Shown: positions 1 to 7,353 of the stretch, piece by piece
How positions within the stretch are numbered: the first letter of the stretch is position 1
Layout of the letters: every line of letters starts with the position of its first letter
DNA from: Verrucomicrobiota bacterium
Lineage (GTDB): Bacteria; Verrucomicrobiota; Verrucomicrobiia; Limisphaerales; AV2
Length of the DNA stretch: 11,677 bases
Assembly (NCBI GenBank): GCA_003218935.1
Contig: QHPA01000071.1
Location: 1-11,677, forward strand
Direction: 5' to 3'
Notes under the pieces: model-generated
Told to the model about the DNA's origin: nothing
What the model saw: the letters and a program-made list of their open reading frames with translations, nothing else
Databases searched by the model: none
Program-made: the position numbers and the translations under genes

Positions 1-1
1 G

Positions 2-274
2 AAGGCCAAGCTTAAGAAACTGCTCAACATGAGCGTCAACGAAATCGAGTTGAGCGTGCGCGCGGCCAACTGCTTGAACAACGCAAACATTACGACCGTC
101 GGCCAGCTCGCGATGAAGACCGAAGCCGAAATGCTCAAGTATCGCAACTTCGGCAAGAAATCGCTGAACGAAATCAAGGAGAAACTGGCGGCGCTCGGAC
201 TGACCCTGGGGATGAACATCGACCCCTCTTTGCTCGAAGCGCCCAAGGAGGAAGCCAAAGCACTACAAGTCTGA
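2..274 (+). CDS. rpoA: RNA polymerase subunit alpha, C-terminal domain (5' end outside window)
   Basis: This is the last 90 codons of the alpha subunit. The reading frame is open from position 2, so the true start lies upstream. The visible part is the alpha-CTD, which contacts UP-element DNA and activators. [10 protein letters not shown] (from about position 47) matches the DNA-binding helix of E. coli alpha (ELTVRSANCL); the Arg codon at 59-61 corresponds to E. coli Arg265. [20 protein letters not shown] matches the second helix-hairpin-helix segment. A short Glu/Ala/Lys-rich tail follows. The TGA at 272-274 lies 9 nt before rplQ, the usual alpha-operon order. The family match and context make this call very safe. 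Confidence 0.97.
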   Translation, partial: KAKLKKLLNMSVNEIELSVRAANCLNNANITTVGQLAMKTEAEMLKYRNFGKKSLNEIKEKLAALGLTLGMNIDPSLLEAPKEEAKALQV

Positions 275-283
275 GGAACGGTT

Positions 284-757
284 ATGCGTCATCGGAAACG
301 AACCGCCAAACTCGGTCGCACCGGCCAACACCGGAACGCAATGCTGGCCAACCTGGTTTGCAGTCTCATCAAACACAAACGCGTGACCACCACGCTGGCC
401 AGGGCGAAAGCGGCCCGCTCGGTTGCGGAGCAAATCCTCACCCTGGGCAAGGCCGGCACCATTCACGCCCGCCGCCTTGCCGCGGCGCGCCTGCGGCATC
501 AGGCCCGCACGCTGCACAGGAGCAAGACCGAACGCGAGGCCTGGCGCAAAGGCGAAGACGTCGTGCGCATCCTTTTTGAGGAATTGGCGCCGTCGTTCAA
601 GGAGCGCGACGGCGGCTACACACGCATCGTGAAACTGGGCCAGCGCCAGGGCGACGCCGCGCAGTGGGCGATTCTGGAATGGGTGGATTTTATTGCGCCG
701 GCGGCCGAACCGGCAACCGCCGGGGCCGGGACGAAAGCAGCCGTAGCGAACAAGTAA
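284..757 (+). CDS. rplQ: 50S ribosomal protein L17
   Basis: L17 is a large-subunit protein near the peptide exit tunnel. The start MRHRKRTAKLGRTGQHR and the block GGYTRIVKLGQRQGDAA (about residues 110-126) are diagnostic. The start is fixed by the GAGG at 273-276, which overlaps the rpoA stop region and lies 7 nt from the ATG. The protein has 157 residues against about 127 in E. coli. The extra length has two sources: an insert of about 18 residues (roughly 72-89, Arg/Lys/Glu-rich) between the HARRLAAARLR helix and the VVRILFEELAPSF helix, and an Ala-rich tail from about residue 137. It is transcribed with rpoA and followed by a terminator. Confidence 0.97.
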   Translation: MRHRKRTAKLGRTGQHRNAMLANLVCSLIKHKRVTTTLARAKAARSVAEQILTLGKAGTIHARRLAAARLRHQARTLHRSKTEREAWRKGEDVVRILFEELAPSFKERDGGYTRIVKLGQRQGDAAQWAILEWVDFIAPAAEPATAGAGTKAAVANK

Positions 758-777
758 GCGAATTGTGTTTCTTCTTC

Positions 778-809
778 CGGCCCGTTCGCAATAACGGGCC
801 GTTTTGTTT
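778..809 (+). terminator. Intrinsic terminator of the rpoA-rplQ operon
   Basis: A perfect 9-bp GC-rich stem (778-786 with 793-801, CGGCCCGTT/AACGGGCCG) has a 6-nt loop and is followed directly by TTTTGTTT at 802-809. It starts 20 nt after the rplQ stop, where the alpha operon should end. The shape and position are those of a rho-independent terminator. Confidence 0.9.
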
Positions 810-956
810 GGAGCGCGGGCAGTTGGCGCAGCGTTGTCGCCAAGCCCAACGGTTTGTCCAGAGAAATCTCCGCTGCGCCATGTCGAAGTAATTACTTGGC
901 TCTTTAGATAAATACGTGTAGGTAGGATCGCGTTCCACGACGGAATCACTGAATCA

Positions 957-2537
957 ATGAATTCTGCGACATCCTCCGCTCCGTCTTTGTCTGGACCCTG
1001 GTGGCGTGAGTTAAATGGCTATCACTGGTTTGTTTTCCTGATCGCCGCCTTCGGCTGGATGTTCGATTGCTTCGATCAGCAAATCTTCACCATGTCACGC
1101 TCGATTACGATGCGCGACCTCATGCCGGTTGCCGACACGCTCACGCAGATCAAATACGGCGGTTGGGCCACGTCCATTTTCATTGTCGGCTGGGCCACGG
1201 GGGGACTTATCTTCGGCACGCTGGGCGACCGCTGGGGTCGCGCCAAAACGATGGCGTTGACGATCCTGGTTTATGCCGCCTGCACGGGCTTGAGCGGTCT
1301 GGCGACGAATTGGGGATATTTTGCAATCTTCCGGTTTCTCGCCGGCGCCGGCGTGGGGGGCGAATTCGCCGTTGGCACCGCGCTGGTCGCCGAAATCATG
1401 CCTGACCGCGCGCGCCCGATAGCCCTTGGCTCCCTGCAGGCGCTCTCGGCCTTTGGGAATATTTTGGCCGCAGTGTCGCTCGGTGTGGTCGTGCCGAGCG
1501 ACAAACTCGGCTGGGGCTGGCGCGGTTTGTATTACCTCGGCGCTTTCCCCGCGCTTATTGCCGTCTTCGTGTTTGCGCGGCTCAGAGAGCCGGAGCGCTG
1601 GGTGGCGGCGAAAGCGGCGGCGGTCAGGACCCAAACCACAAAACATCTCGGCAGTCTCAGCGACCTCTTCACTAATCCAAAGTGGCGCCGCAACACACTG
1701 GCCGGACTCGGTCTGGCTATCGCAGGGCAGATCGGTCTGTGGGGTGTCGGCTTTTACACACCCGAGCTGATCGACAACGCCATTGCTACGATCGAACCGG
1801 CTACGCGCCCGAAGGTCGAAGCGGCGTTGAAGGCGGACTCCGTGGCAGCGCACACAGCGGCGGTGAACGCCCTGGATGAGAAAGAGAAGCGGAAATACGC
1901 CGAGCTGGTCTCGCGCGCGACGCCGCAGGCTGGGGCCAGGGAGGGGCGTACTGATCTGTTGGCCGCGCCCCTGACGGCTGACCGCAAAGAGAAGCTTGAG
2001 GAGATTCTACGTAAAGCCATCACGGAAAACGAGAAAACACGCCTCAAATCCGTGGGAGGGTTCCTGCAACAGGTGGGGGCGTTCTTCGGGATGTTTTTCT
2101 TCACCGCGATGGCGGCGCGGTTTGGCCGAAAGCCCTCGTTCTTGATCACGCTGCTGATGGCTTGGGGCAGTCTGCTGCTCACGTTCTACGCGTTCCATGA
2201 ACCGAAGCAGGTCTGGTATCTCTGGCCGGCGCTGGGCTTCTGCACGCTGGCGCCGTTCGGCGGTTATGCGATTTATTTTCCGGAGCTCTTCCCCACGCGA
2301 CTGCGGACCACCGGCACGAGTTTCTGCTACAACGTTGGCCGCTACATCACGGCCTTCGGCGTGTTCCTCCTCGGTCCGTTGGCGCAAACGTTGGACGGGC
2401 TCACGGCGTTGCCCGGCTTTCGCCTCGCCGCCATGTTGCTGGCGTCGTCCTACCTGATCGGGCTGATGGCGCTCATTTGGGCGCCGGAAACAGTGAACCA
2501 GCCTTTGCCGGAAGACGAAAAAAGCTTTGCGCATTGA
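957..2537 (+). CDS. MFS transporter (sugar/organic-acid porter type) with large TM7-TM8 insert
   Basis: This 526-residue inner-membrane protein is a secondary transporter of the major facilitator superfamily. Motif A is clear (GTLGDRWGRAK, residues 87-97), with its second-half echo ARFGRKPSF (387-395). GGEFAVGTALVAEIMP (134-149) and FPELFPTRLRTTGTSF (441-456) are typical of the sugar-porter/NanT/AAHS branch. About twelve hydrophobic segments can be placed, from about residue 24 to 508. Residues 270-366, between predicted TM7 and TM8, form a charged, Ala/Glu/Lys-rich stretch that most family members lack; in MFS topology this loop faces the periplasm. The substrate cannot be read from sequence. 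The ATG at 957 is the only sensible start before TM1, but it has no Shine-Dalgarno. The gene is alone between the rplQ terminator and a convergent operon. Confidence 0.9.
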   Translation: MNSATSSAPSLSGPWWRELNGYHWFVFLIAAFGWMFDCFDQQIFTMSRSITMRDLMPVADTLTQIKYGGWATSIFIVGWATGGLIFGTLGDRWGRAKTMALTILVYAACTGLSGLATNWGYFAIFRFLAGAGVGGEFAVGTALVAEIMPDRARPIALGSLQALSAFGNILAAVSLGVVVPSDKLGWGWRGLYYLGAFPALIAVFVFARLREPERWVAAKAAAVRTQTTKHLGSLSDLFTNPKWRRNTLAGLGLAIAGQIGLWGVGFYTPELIDNAIATIEPATRPKVEAALKADSVAAHTAAVNALDEKEKRKYAELVSRATPQAGAREGRTDLLAAPLTADRKEKLEEILRKAITENEKTRLKSVGGFLQQVGAFFGMFFFTAMAARFGRKPSFLITLLMAWGSLLLTFYAFHEPKQVWYLWPALGFCTLAPFGGYAIYFPELFPTRLRTTGTSFCYNVGRYITAFGVFLLGPLAQTLDGLTALPGFRLAAMLLASSYLIGLMALIWAPETVNQPLPEDEKSFAH

Positions 2538-2617
2538 GCAGGTCAGGGAGGCCGATGAACCTCGCAGCCCGTGGACATCAGTCAGCGCACTCTCACATAG
2601 TCAATGCCGGCTCACGT

Positions 2618-2710
2618 CATAGTGGCACGGGCGTCTCGCCCGTGTGTTGTAGGGAGAGTCCAGGCTGCCGCCAATCAGTAACACACGAGCGAGACGCCCG
2701 TGCCACTATG
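2618..2710. repeat. Long inverted repeat with nested palindromes (31-nt arms, 31-nt loop)
   Basis: Arm 2618-2648 is the reverse complement of arm 2680-2710 with one mismatch in 31 nt. The spacer is also 31 nt (2649-2679). Each arm carries its own palindromic core: CACGGGCG-TCT-CGCCCGTG on the left, with one mismatch on the right. The element lies between the ends of the convergent MFS gene (2537) and propeller gene B (2791), so it could act as a bidirectional transcription stop, although there is no U-run. From general knowledge, 'GTGGCACGGGCGTCTCGCCCGTG'-like units are dispersed repeats in Pedosphaera-type Verrucomicrobia; copy number cannot be judged from one window. Confidence 0.85.
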
Positions 2711-2790
2711 CGGGGCTGGCGCGTGAATCCGTTTGTGGCTTGCAAAAGCTGAGTCAGGACGACATTGGAGTGCCGGGCCGCGTGAACGCG

Positions 2791-4170
2791 CTACTTCGCC
2801 AGGTTCAAACAAATCAACTCGTCTTCGCTGCGCAGGTAAAGTTTCTTGCGCGACAACACCGGCGCGGCCCAGCAGGCGTAATGCAGTTGCGGCACCTGCC
2901 AGCGCGAGATTTCCTGCGGCTTTTGCGGATTGACTTTGAACAGGCCGAGCAGGCCGCCCTCGCCGAGCACAATCAATTTTCCATCCGCCAGGATGGCCGA
3001 CCCGCGACCGTAAACATCGGGCTGCGGTGTTTCGTGGCTGCTGTGCAATGGCCAGCTCTCGTCGCGGTCCCACTGCAACCGGCCGGTTTTCAGCTCGACG
3101 CAACGGAAACGCGCGTCCGGCTCGTTGCGTCCGCTGAACGCATAGAGATAACCGTCGTGATAAATCGGCGTGGTCCAGTGAATTTCCAGCGTGGTGCTGC
3201 GCCAGACTTCGTTGAAACTCCGATGGTCCGGCTGCACGCGCAACAGAACGGAGCCGACCCGGTAGTAAGCGGCGGAAATGAAAATCAGGTCGTCCACCAC
3301 GACCGGGCTCATGGCGTTGACCGATTCCTCGACGCGCGAACGGAACCAAAAGCTGAGGTTCGCGTTTCCGTTGGTCGGATTCAACGAAACCAATCCCTGT
3401 CGCATCAGACAAAAGATTTGCCGCTGGCCGTTGACCGTCGCGGGTACCGGTGTCGAATAGCTGGCCTGTTTGTCCCAACGTTTCCAGCGCACTTTCAGTT
3501 CGCCCGGCCAGCCAGTCATCGTCACTCCCTGCCAGTTCTTTTCACCGACGTTTTCCCAGACCGTTTTTCCTGTCCTGGCATCGAACGCGACCACGCCGGC
3601 GTTGGGTTGGCCGCCGACCATTACGATCAACAGGTCGCCTTCGAGGATCGGCGAACTGCCGACGCCGAAGAACGGGGGCGGCACTTCAAACTCCTTTGCT
3701 GTGTCGCGTTGCCAGACCAAATTGCCGGTTTGCAGTTCCAGGCAGACCAATTTGCCCTCTGCGCCGAACGTGTAACAGCGGTCCGCGGTGAGCAGCGGAG
3801 TGCAGCGTGGCCCGTTATTATAACCGTAGGGATCAACGAACTGGCTGGGATAGCCATAGCGCCAAAGCGGTTTGCCGCTTGCGGCCTCAAAGCATTCGAC
3901 AATTTCCTGATCAGCCATGCGATGATGAAGCACCACTCGTTCGGCGCGCACGGAAGGCGCGCCGTACCCGGTGCCGATTTTTTTGTCCCACATGATCGGC
4001 AGGCCGTTGGTGGGCCAGCGCTCAAGCAGGCCGGTTTCATCGGAAATGCCGTTGCCGTGCGGGCCGAGGAATTGCGGCCAGTCTTCATCTGGTTTGTTTT
4101 CCGCCAGGCAACAGGTCGCACACAAGAGTGCGCCGCTCGCCCTGATCAGGATTTTTGAAGACAGACGCAC
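2791..4170 (-). CDS. Secreted PQQ-binding-like beta-propeller protein (paralogue B)
   Basis: This 459-residue (from GTG 4170) exported propeller is of the BamB/PQQ-dehydrogenase-like repeat type. After a basic and hydrophobic leader (RLSSKILIRASGALLCAT...) with a likely cleavage after CLA, the mature protein opens with DWPQFLGPHGNG, a verrucomicrobial/planctomycete signature. Blade motifs follow in order: ASGKPLWRYGYP, LQTGNLVWQRD, FDARTGKTVWEN, GLVSLNPTNG, VELKTGRLQWDRD, then a C-terminal LICLNLAK. The open frame extends upstream to a TTG at 4227 inside the acyltransferase gene. GTG 4170 was chosen because it gives a good signal peptide and starts 8 nt after that gene's TAG; no Shine-Dalgarno supports either start. 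It has about 22 residues not present in paralogue A, before ASYSTPVPA. No catalytic residues of true quinoprotein dehydrogenases were identified, so the enzymatic role is open. Confidence 0.88.
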   Translation of the reverse strand: MRLSSKILIRASGALLCATCCLAENKPDEDWPQFLGPHGNGISDETGLLERWPTNGLPIMWDKKIGTGYGAPSVRAERVVLHHRMADQEIVECFEAASGKPLWRYGYPSQFVDPYGYNNGPRCTPLLTADRCYTFGAEGKLVCLELQTGNLVWQRDTAKEFEVPPPFFGVGSSPILEGDLLIVMVGGQPNAGVVAFDARTGKTVWENVGEKNWQGVTMTGWPGELKVRWKRWDKQASYSTPVPATVNGQRQIFCLMRQGLVSLNPTNGNANLSFWFRSRVEESVNAMSPVVVDDLIFISAAYYRVGSVLLRVQPDHRSFNEVWRSTTLEIHWTTPIYHDGYLYAFSGRNEPDARFRCVELKTGRLQWDRDESWPLHSSHETPQPDVYGRGSAILADGKLIVLGEGGLLGLFKVNPQKPQEISRWQVPQLHYACWAAPVLSRKKLYLRSEDELICLNLAK

Positions 4171-4178
4171 AACCGTCG

Positions 4179-5432
4179 CTACAGCCGGAGGAAGATTCTT
4201 TTGCGGTAGAGGAAATGACAGAGCCAAATGCCCAGGCCCAGGCCGATCAGCGCGACGACCAGGTCGCCGAAGCCGCTGGTGACAGTGTTGTCGAAAAACT
4301 TCTTCACGTCGCCGCCGGCGAGGCGGAGTCCAAGCCGGTCGAAGTTGATAATGTTATTGGCCATATAGACCGTGATCGAATTCATCCCGATCCAGAGGAA
4401 TGGCTGGCACCATTTCTGGTATTTCCAGACATCAATCACGAGGTAGAAAATACCGAGCAGAAGCGCGCTGTAACCGCCGGCTACCAGCACGTAGGAGGAG
4501 GACCAGATCTTTTTGATGACAGGAAATTGCAGTCCCCAGAGATGACCGAGGAGCACGCCGGCCAGTCCGGCGCAGAGCAGGTATTGCACCTTGCGACCGT
4601 CTTCGATGCTTTTGTTTTTAATCAGCAGGCCAGCGAAGATGCCGAGCAGGCAAGTGGCAATGGCAGGCAGCGTGCTCAACAGCCCTTCGGGGTCCCAGGT
4701 GCCGTCCCATTTCATTCCGGGCAGATATTTCTGGTCAATGTAATGCGTGAGGTTGACCCCTTTGATGAAGGCACCGGAAATCAGGTTCGTGCTCGCGAGA
4801 TTCAATTGGGCGACGTTGGTGAAGCCGGTTTCGCGGCAGACGGTTTGAGAGTCGCCGGGCGAAGTCCGCACATCCGGGAACGGAACCCAACTCAGCAACG
4901 CCCAGTAACCGACCAGCAACGCGACGCAAATTGCCAGCAGGCCTTTGAGCCGGAAGAAACAAAAAAACAATCCGGCGAACAGATAACAAAGTGCGATGCG
5001 ATTGAGCACGCCCATCAACCGGATGTCAGGCCAATCGTGGCTGAAGCCGCCGTAGTAAAAAATTCCGAGCAGGAACAGAATCACGCCTCGGCGGATGACG
5101 CGGCGAACAGTCGCCCCCCGGCCCGCGGTCCCGATCGCTTTGCTCAGGGAAAAGACGAGAGACACACCGACGATGAAAACGAAGAGGGGAAAGATCAGGT
5201 CGTAAAAGTGGACACCCTCCCAGTCCTTGTGGTCCAATTGCTCCGCCATGACACGGAAGACACCGGTGTTGGAGATCTTATTCAGCCCATGAAACAGGTC
5301 TTCTGCGCCGATGATCCAAAACATGTCAAAGCCCCGGAGGGCATCCAGGGACATCAACCGTTGAGAAACTGCGCCGGGCACGGGAGGAGCGGTTAACTTT
5401 TCGTCGGCCATGAATTGCCGTGAAGAAACCAT
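4179..5432 (-). CDS. HGSNAT-like (DUF5009/DUF1624) multi-pass membrane acyltransferase
   Basis: This 417-residue integral membrane protein is related to heparan-alpha-glucosaminide N-acetyltransferase. These proteins move acetyl groups across the membrane to amino sugars; the bacterial substrate is unknown here. RLMSLDALRGFDMFWI (residues 25-40) is the conserved entry motif. HKDWEGVHFYDLIFPLFVF (68-86) follows; its His68 aligns by eye with the proposed active-site His of human HGSNAT, in the segment before the DLxFPxFVFxxG helix. Several more hydrophobic helices follow, ending in CHFLYRKRIFLRL with a positive-inside tail. Start choice is uncertain: GTG 5438, ATG 5432 and ATG 5411 are all in frame before the first motif, and none has a strong Shine-Dalgarno. 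It sits between two paralogous propeller genes with gaps of 21 and 8 nt, so it is almost certainly co-transcribed and perhaps acts on the same envelope target. Confidence 0.88.
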   Translation of the reverse strand: MVSSRQFMADEKLTAPPVPGAVSQRLMSLDALRGFDMFWIIGAEDLFHGLNKISNTGVFRVMAEQLDHKDWEGVHFYDLIFPLFVFIVGVSLVFSLSKAIGTAGRGATVRRVIRRGVILFLLGIFYYGGFSHDWPDIRLMGVLNRIALCYLFAGLFFCFFRLKGLLAICVALLVGYWALLSWVPFPDVRTSPGDSQTVCRETGFTNVAQLNLASTNLISGAFIKGVNLTHYIDQKYLPGMKWDGTWDPEGLLSTLPAIATCLLGIFAGLLIKNKSIEDGRKVQYLLCAGLAGVLLGHLWGLQFPVIKKIWSSSYVLVAGGYSALLLGIFYLVIDVWKYQKWCQPFLWIGMNSITVYMANNIINFDRLGLRLAGGDVKKFFDNTVTSGFGDLVVALIGLGLGIWLCHFLYRKRIFLRL

Positions 5433-5453
5433 TTCCACGGCCGCTTTTCAATC

Positions 5454-6707
5454 CTATTTCGCTTTCCGCAAGTCAACGCAGACCAGCGTGTCTTTGCTGC
5501 GCCCGTAAACCCGGCCATCCGCAACCGCGGGGTAGGCGCGTACGCCGTTGGGCAGGACTTGCGCGCGGGAAATCGGCTTGAAACCGTCCGGCGACGCGGG
5601 CGCGAGCATGAGTTCGCCGTTCTCCCTGAGCACCAGCAGTCGTCGATCAGCCAGGGTGATTGTTCCCGCGCCAAAGCGGTCTTCGCTCCAGCGAACCTTG
5701 CCGGTCTTCAGTTCCACACAGCGCAGGCTCGGACCGGTTTCCTGCCGCCCGTCAAATCCGTAAAGAAAACCCTCGTGATAAACGCTGGTGGCGTAGTGAT
5801 TGGAAAGCACGTCGTCGTTGGACCAGATTTTTTCAACGTGATTGTCTTTGACGCGCAGCAGGGCTGCGCCGGTCTGATAGCTGGCGGAAAGAAAAATCAG
5901 ATCGTCAATGACCAGCGGCGCGGCGGCACTGACCGAGGCCTGGATCCTGGGCCGCCAGGGAAAATCAAAAAAAACCTTGCCGTTCGAGGGGTCCAGCGCA
6001 ACCAGGCCGCGCCGGGTGAAAAAGAAGGCGTATCGCCGCCCGTTGAGCGTGGCAGCCACCGGTGACGAGTAACTAGCTTCGTCATCAGTCGCTTTCCAGA
6101 GCAATCCGCCGGTGGTCCTGTCAAAGGCGACGATGCCCGCGCCGTCGGCGCCGCCAATGTTCAGCAGGACGGCGTTGCCTTCGAGCAACGGCGAGCAGGC
6201 CATTCCGAAGAAACCTTTGGGCGCTTCAAATTTGGCTCTCACGTCCGCGCTCCAGAGTTTCTTTCCGGTGCCCAAATCCAGGCAGTGCAAGACGCCTTCC
6301 GCCCCGAAGGTGAAGACTTTGCCGTCGGAAATCGTCGGCGTGGCGCGCGGACCTTCGTCGAAACCAAAGTCGTCGCGGTAACTCGCTGGATAATCAAAAC
6401 TCCAACGCGACTTGCCGTCGGCGACGTCGAGGCATTCAACGATCTCTTTGTCATCCAGGCGATGGAACAAGATCAATTTGCCGGTCGAAACCGCCGGTCC
6501 ACTGAAGCCTTGGCCGATCTTTTTTCTCCAGAGGACCAGGGGTCCGTCTTTTGGCCACGAATCAGCCAGATCGCTCCCGGTGTAAACGCCGTTGCGCGCA
6601 GGACCCAGAAATTGCGGCCAGTCACTCCCGGACGTTGGGATCACCAACGCAATCCAGAGGAAATAAACCGGCCAGCCGCGTGGTGCTTTGGATGAAGGGA
6701 AGGGCAT
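5454..6707 (-). CDS. Secreted PQQ-binding-like beta-propeller protein (paralogue A)
   Basis: This 417-residue exported propeller is the first gene of the minus-strand operon. The N-terminus has the form of a signal peptide (hydrophobic core WPVYFLWIALVIP), and the mature part begins SDWPQFLGPARNG. Repeat units are visible as KEIVECLDVADGKSRWSFDY, LHCLDLGTGKKLWSADV, IVAFDRTTGGLLWKAT, GLVALDPSNGKVFFDFPW, CVELKTGKVRWSEDRF, closing with TLVCVDLRK. It is collinear with paralogue B along its whole length (for example CVELKTG, DDLIFxSAxY, EIVEC, FTFGAEG in the same order), so the two arose by duplication. The open frame continues to TTG 6755, but that start would lie within a terminator-like hairpin; ATG 6707 directly precedes the signal peptide. 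No clear Shine-Dalgarno is seen. Function is unknown beyond a periplasmic or extracellular beta-propeller; BamB-like scaffolding or sugar binding are possibilities. Confidence 0.88.
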   Translation of the reverse strand: MPFPSSKAPRGWPVYFLWIALVIPTSGSDWPQFLGPARNGVYTGSDLADSWPKDGPLVLWRKKIGQGFSGPAVSTGKLILFHRLDDKEIVECLDVADGKSRWSFDYPASYRDDFGFDEGPRATPTISDGKVFTFGAEGVLHCLDLGTGKKLWSADVRAKFEAPKGFFGMACSPLLEGNAVLLNIGGADGAGIVAFDRTTGGLLWKATDDEASYSSPVAATLNGRRYAFFFTRRGLVALDPSNGKVFFDFPWRPRIQASVSAAAPLVIDDLIFLSASYQTGAALLRVKDNHVEKIWSNDDVLSNHYATSVYHEGFLYGFDGRQETGPSLRCVELKTGKVRWSEDRFGAGTITLADRRLLVLRENGELMLAPASPDGFKPISRAQVLPNGVRAYPAVADGRVYGRSKDTLVCVDLRKAK

Positions 6708-6740
6708 GCGGTCAAGCGAGTGGTTGTCGCCAGGTCGTAC

Positions 6741-6890
6741 AGCAAAAATACCCAACCGTCAATCTTTACGGTTGGGCTCAGCTGCCGTCCCTGGTGTCCT
6801 CGGCACCAGGGACGACGAAGAATTGGTTCCCCTCCCAAATCTGGACAAATTTCCTCACCGCTCTTCGTCTGCCCGGTGAAGGATTGGACC
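6741..6890 (-). ncRNA. Candidate structured leader or small RNA upstream of the propeller-acyltransferase operon
   Basis: In minus-strand order there are three consecutive hairpins. The first has arms 6874-6882 and 6853-6860 (about 8 bp with one wobble). The second has arms 6804-6814 and 6786-6796 (perfect 11 bp, 7-nt loop). The third is the U-tailed terminator hairpin at 6776-6743. No convincing protein is encoded across them. The arrangement resembles a 5' leader with a conditional terminator or a terminated small RNA. It was not matched to any known riboswitch class by eye. The 5' end is a guess from the possible promoter at 6892-6900. Confidence 0.35.
6743..6776 (-). terminator. Minus-strand intrinsic terminator / attenuator-like hairpin
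   Basis: Read on the minus strand, a perfect 9-bp stem (CCCAACCGT/ACGGTTGGG; arms 6768-6776 and 6751-6759) with an 8-nt loop is followed at once by TATTTTTGC. That is the form of a rho-independent terminator reading leftward. It lies 36 nt upstream of the ATG of propeller gene A, with no complete minus-strand gene before it in the window. It therefore either attenuates the leader of that operon or ends a short RNA. Confidence 0.6.
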
Positions 6891-6891
6891 T

Positions 6892-6900
6892 AGTTTAGCA
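6892..6900 (-). promoter_or_regulatory. Possible extended -10 promoter for the minus-strand operon/leader
   Basis: The minus strand reads TGCTAAACT: an extended -10 TGn followed by TAAACT, which matches TATAAT at 4 of 6 positions. No convincing -35 is present at 17 nt upstream, so this is weak. Its position just before the hairpin series and next to the palindrome at 6909-6940 is the main support. Confidence 0.25.
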
Positions 6901-6908
6901 GGGAACGC

Positions 6909-6940
6909 GTATGGCGCCATACCACGTTTGTGGTATGGCG
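6909..6940. promoter_or_regulatory. Compound palindrome in the divergent region (possible operator)
   Basis: A perfect 14-bp palindrome (GTATGGCGCCATAC, 6909-6922) overlaps a perfect 11-bp stem with a GTTT loop (arms 6915-6925 and 6930-6940). As a result GTATGGCG occurs twice in direct orientation, with its complement between. It lies immediately upstream of the possible minus-strand -10. Such symmetry in a divergent intergenic region suggests a regulator binding site or a cruciform-forming element. No regulator gene is in the window. Confidence 0.4.
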
Positions 6941-7138
6941 GCAAAACCGGTTTCTCGGTGAAAACGGTTGGGTTTTGAGCCATTTGGACATTTTGCCTGG
7001 CTGACCTCGCCGTCGTCAGGGCGCCCTCTCACCGGACCCTGCTGAGGTCAAGACCGCCTCATCCTACCGGCCTGCCTGGGGGCCAACATTCCGATGTTTT
7101 TGGGGTCTGATCCAAGTCGATTTTAGGTAGTCCACCCG
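6941..7138. other. Intergenic DNA with no recognised feature
   Basis: This is the middle of the 646-nt region between the divergent genes at 6707 and 7354. Short open frames exist on both strands, but none has a start signal, conserved motif or plausible composition. No RNA gene or repeat was recognised. Confidence 0.5.
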
Positions 7139-7168
7139 TTGAAACACAAAACCAACCGCGGATATAAC
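7139..7168 (+). promoter_or_regulatory. Putative sigma70-type promoter for the Calx-beta/propeller gene
   Basis: TTGAAA (7139-7144) and TATAAC (7163-7168) are separated by 18 nt and match the -35 and -10 consensus at 4 and 5 of 6 positions. Transcription would start about 175 nt before the ATG at 7354, giving a long leader. Confidence 0.4.
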
Positions 7169-7340
7169 TCCGGCGAATTGGAAAGCAGGAAGGTATGTAT
7201 CGGAACAGGTCCGGCTGTTACCACTCTTTGTTCGCCTTCGCGGAGCGGCGGCGAGGACTAAACGTGCCGTGCGGTGGCGCTTCGAGGCGTTCAGCATGCC
7301 CGAGGACCATTCCCGACTGGACGTGAAGGAAGGAATCACC

Positions 7341-7346
7341 AAGGAG
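7341..7346 (+). promoter_or_regulatory. Strong Shine-Dalgarno fixing the start at 7354
   Basis: AAGGAG lies 7 nt before the ATG. It is one of the few strong ribosome binding sites in this window, where most genes have none. It decides the start against downstream ATG codons at 7375 and beyond. Confidence 0.8.
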
Positions 7347-7353
7347 AGAAACA

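Noticed and set aside
263..949. A 228-codon minus-strand open frame across rplQ, and one at 1095-1853 across the MFS gene.
   Set aside because: Arg/Ala-rich shadow translations overlapping well-identified conserved genes; the first also runs through the rplQ terminator.
2618..2710. Terminal inverted repeats of an insertion sequence.
   Set aside because: Only 31 nt separate the arms. There is no transposase and no target-site duplication was seen.
2740..5396. Two long plus-strand open frames (472 and 413 codons) opposite the propeller and acyltransferase genes.
   Set aside because: They are antisense shadows of GC-rich coding DNA. Their translations have no recognisable domains, while the minus strand encodes clear families.
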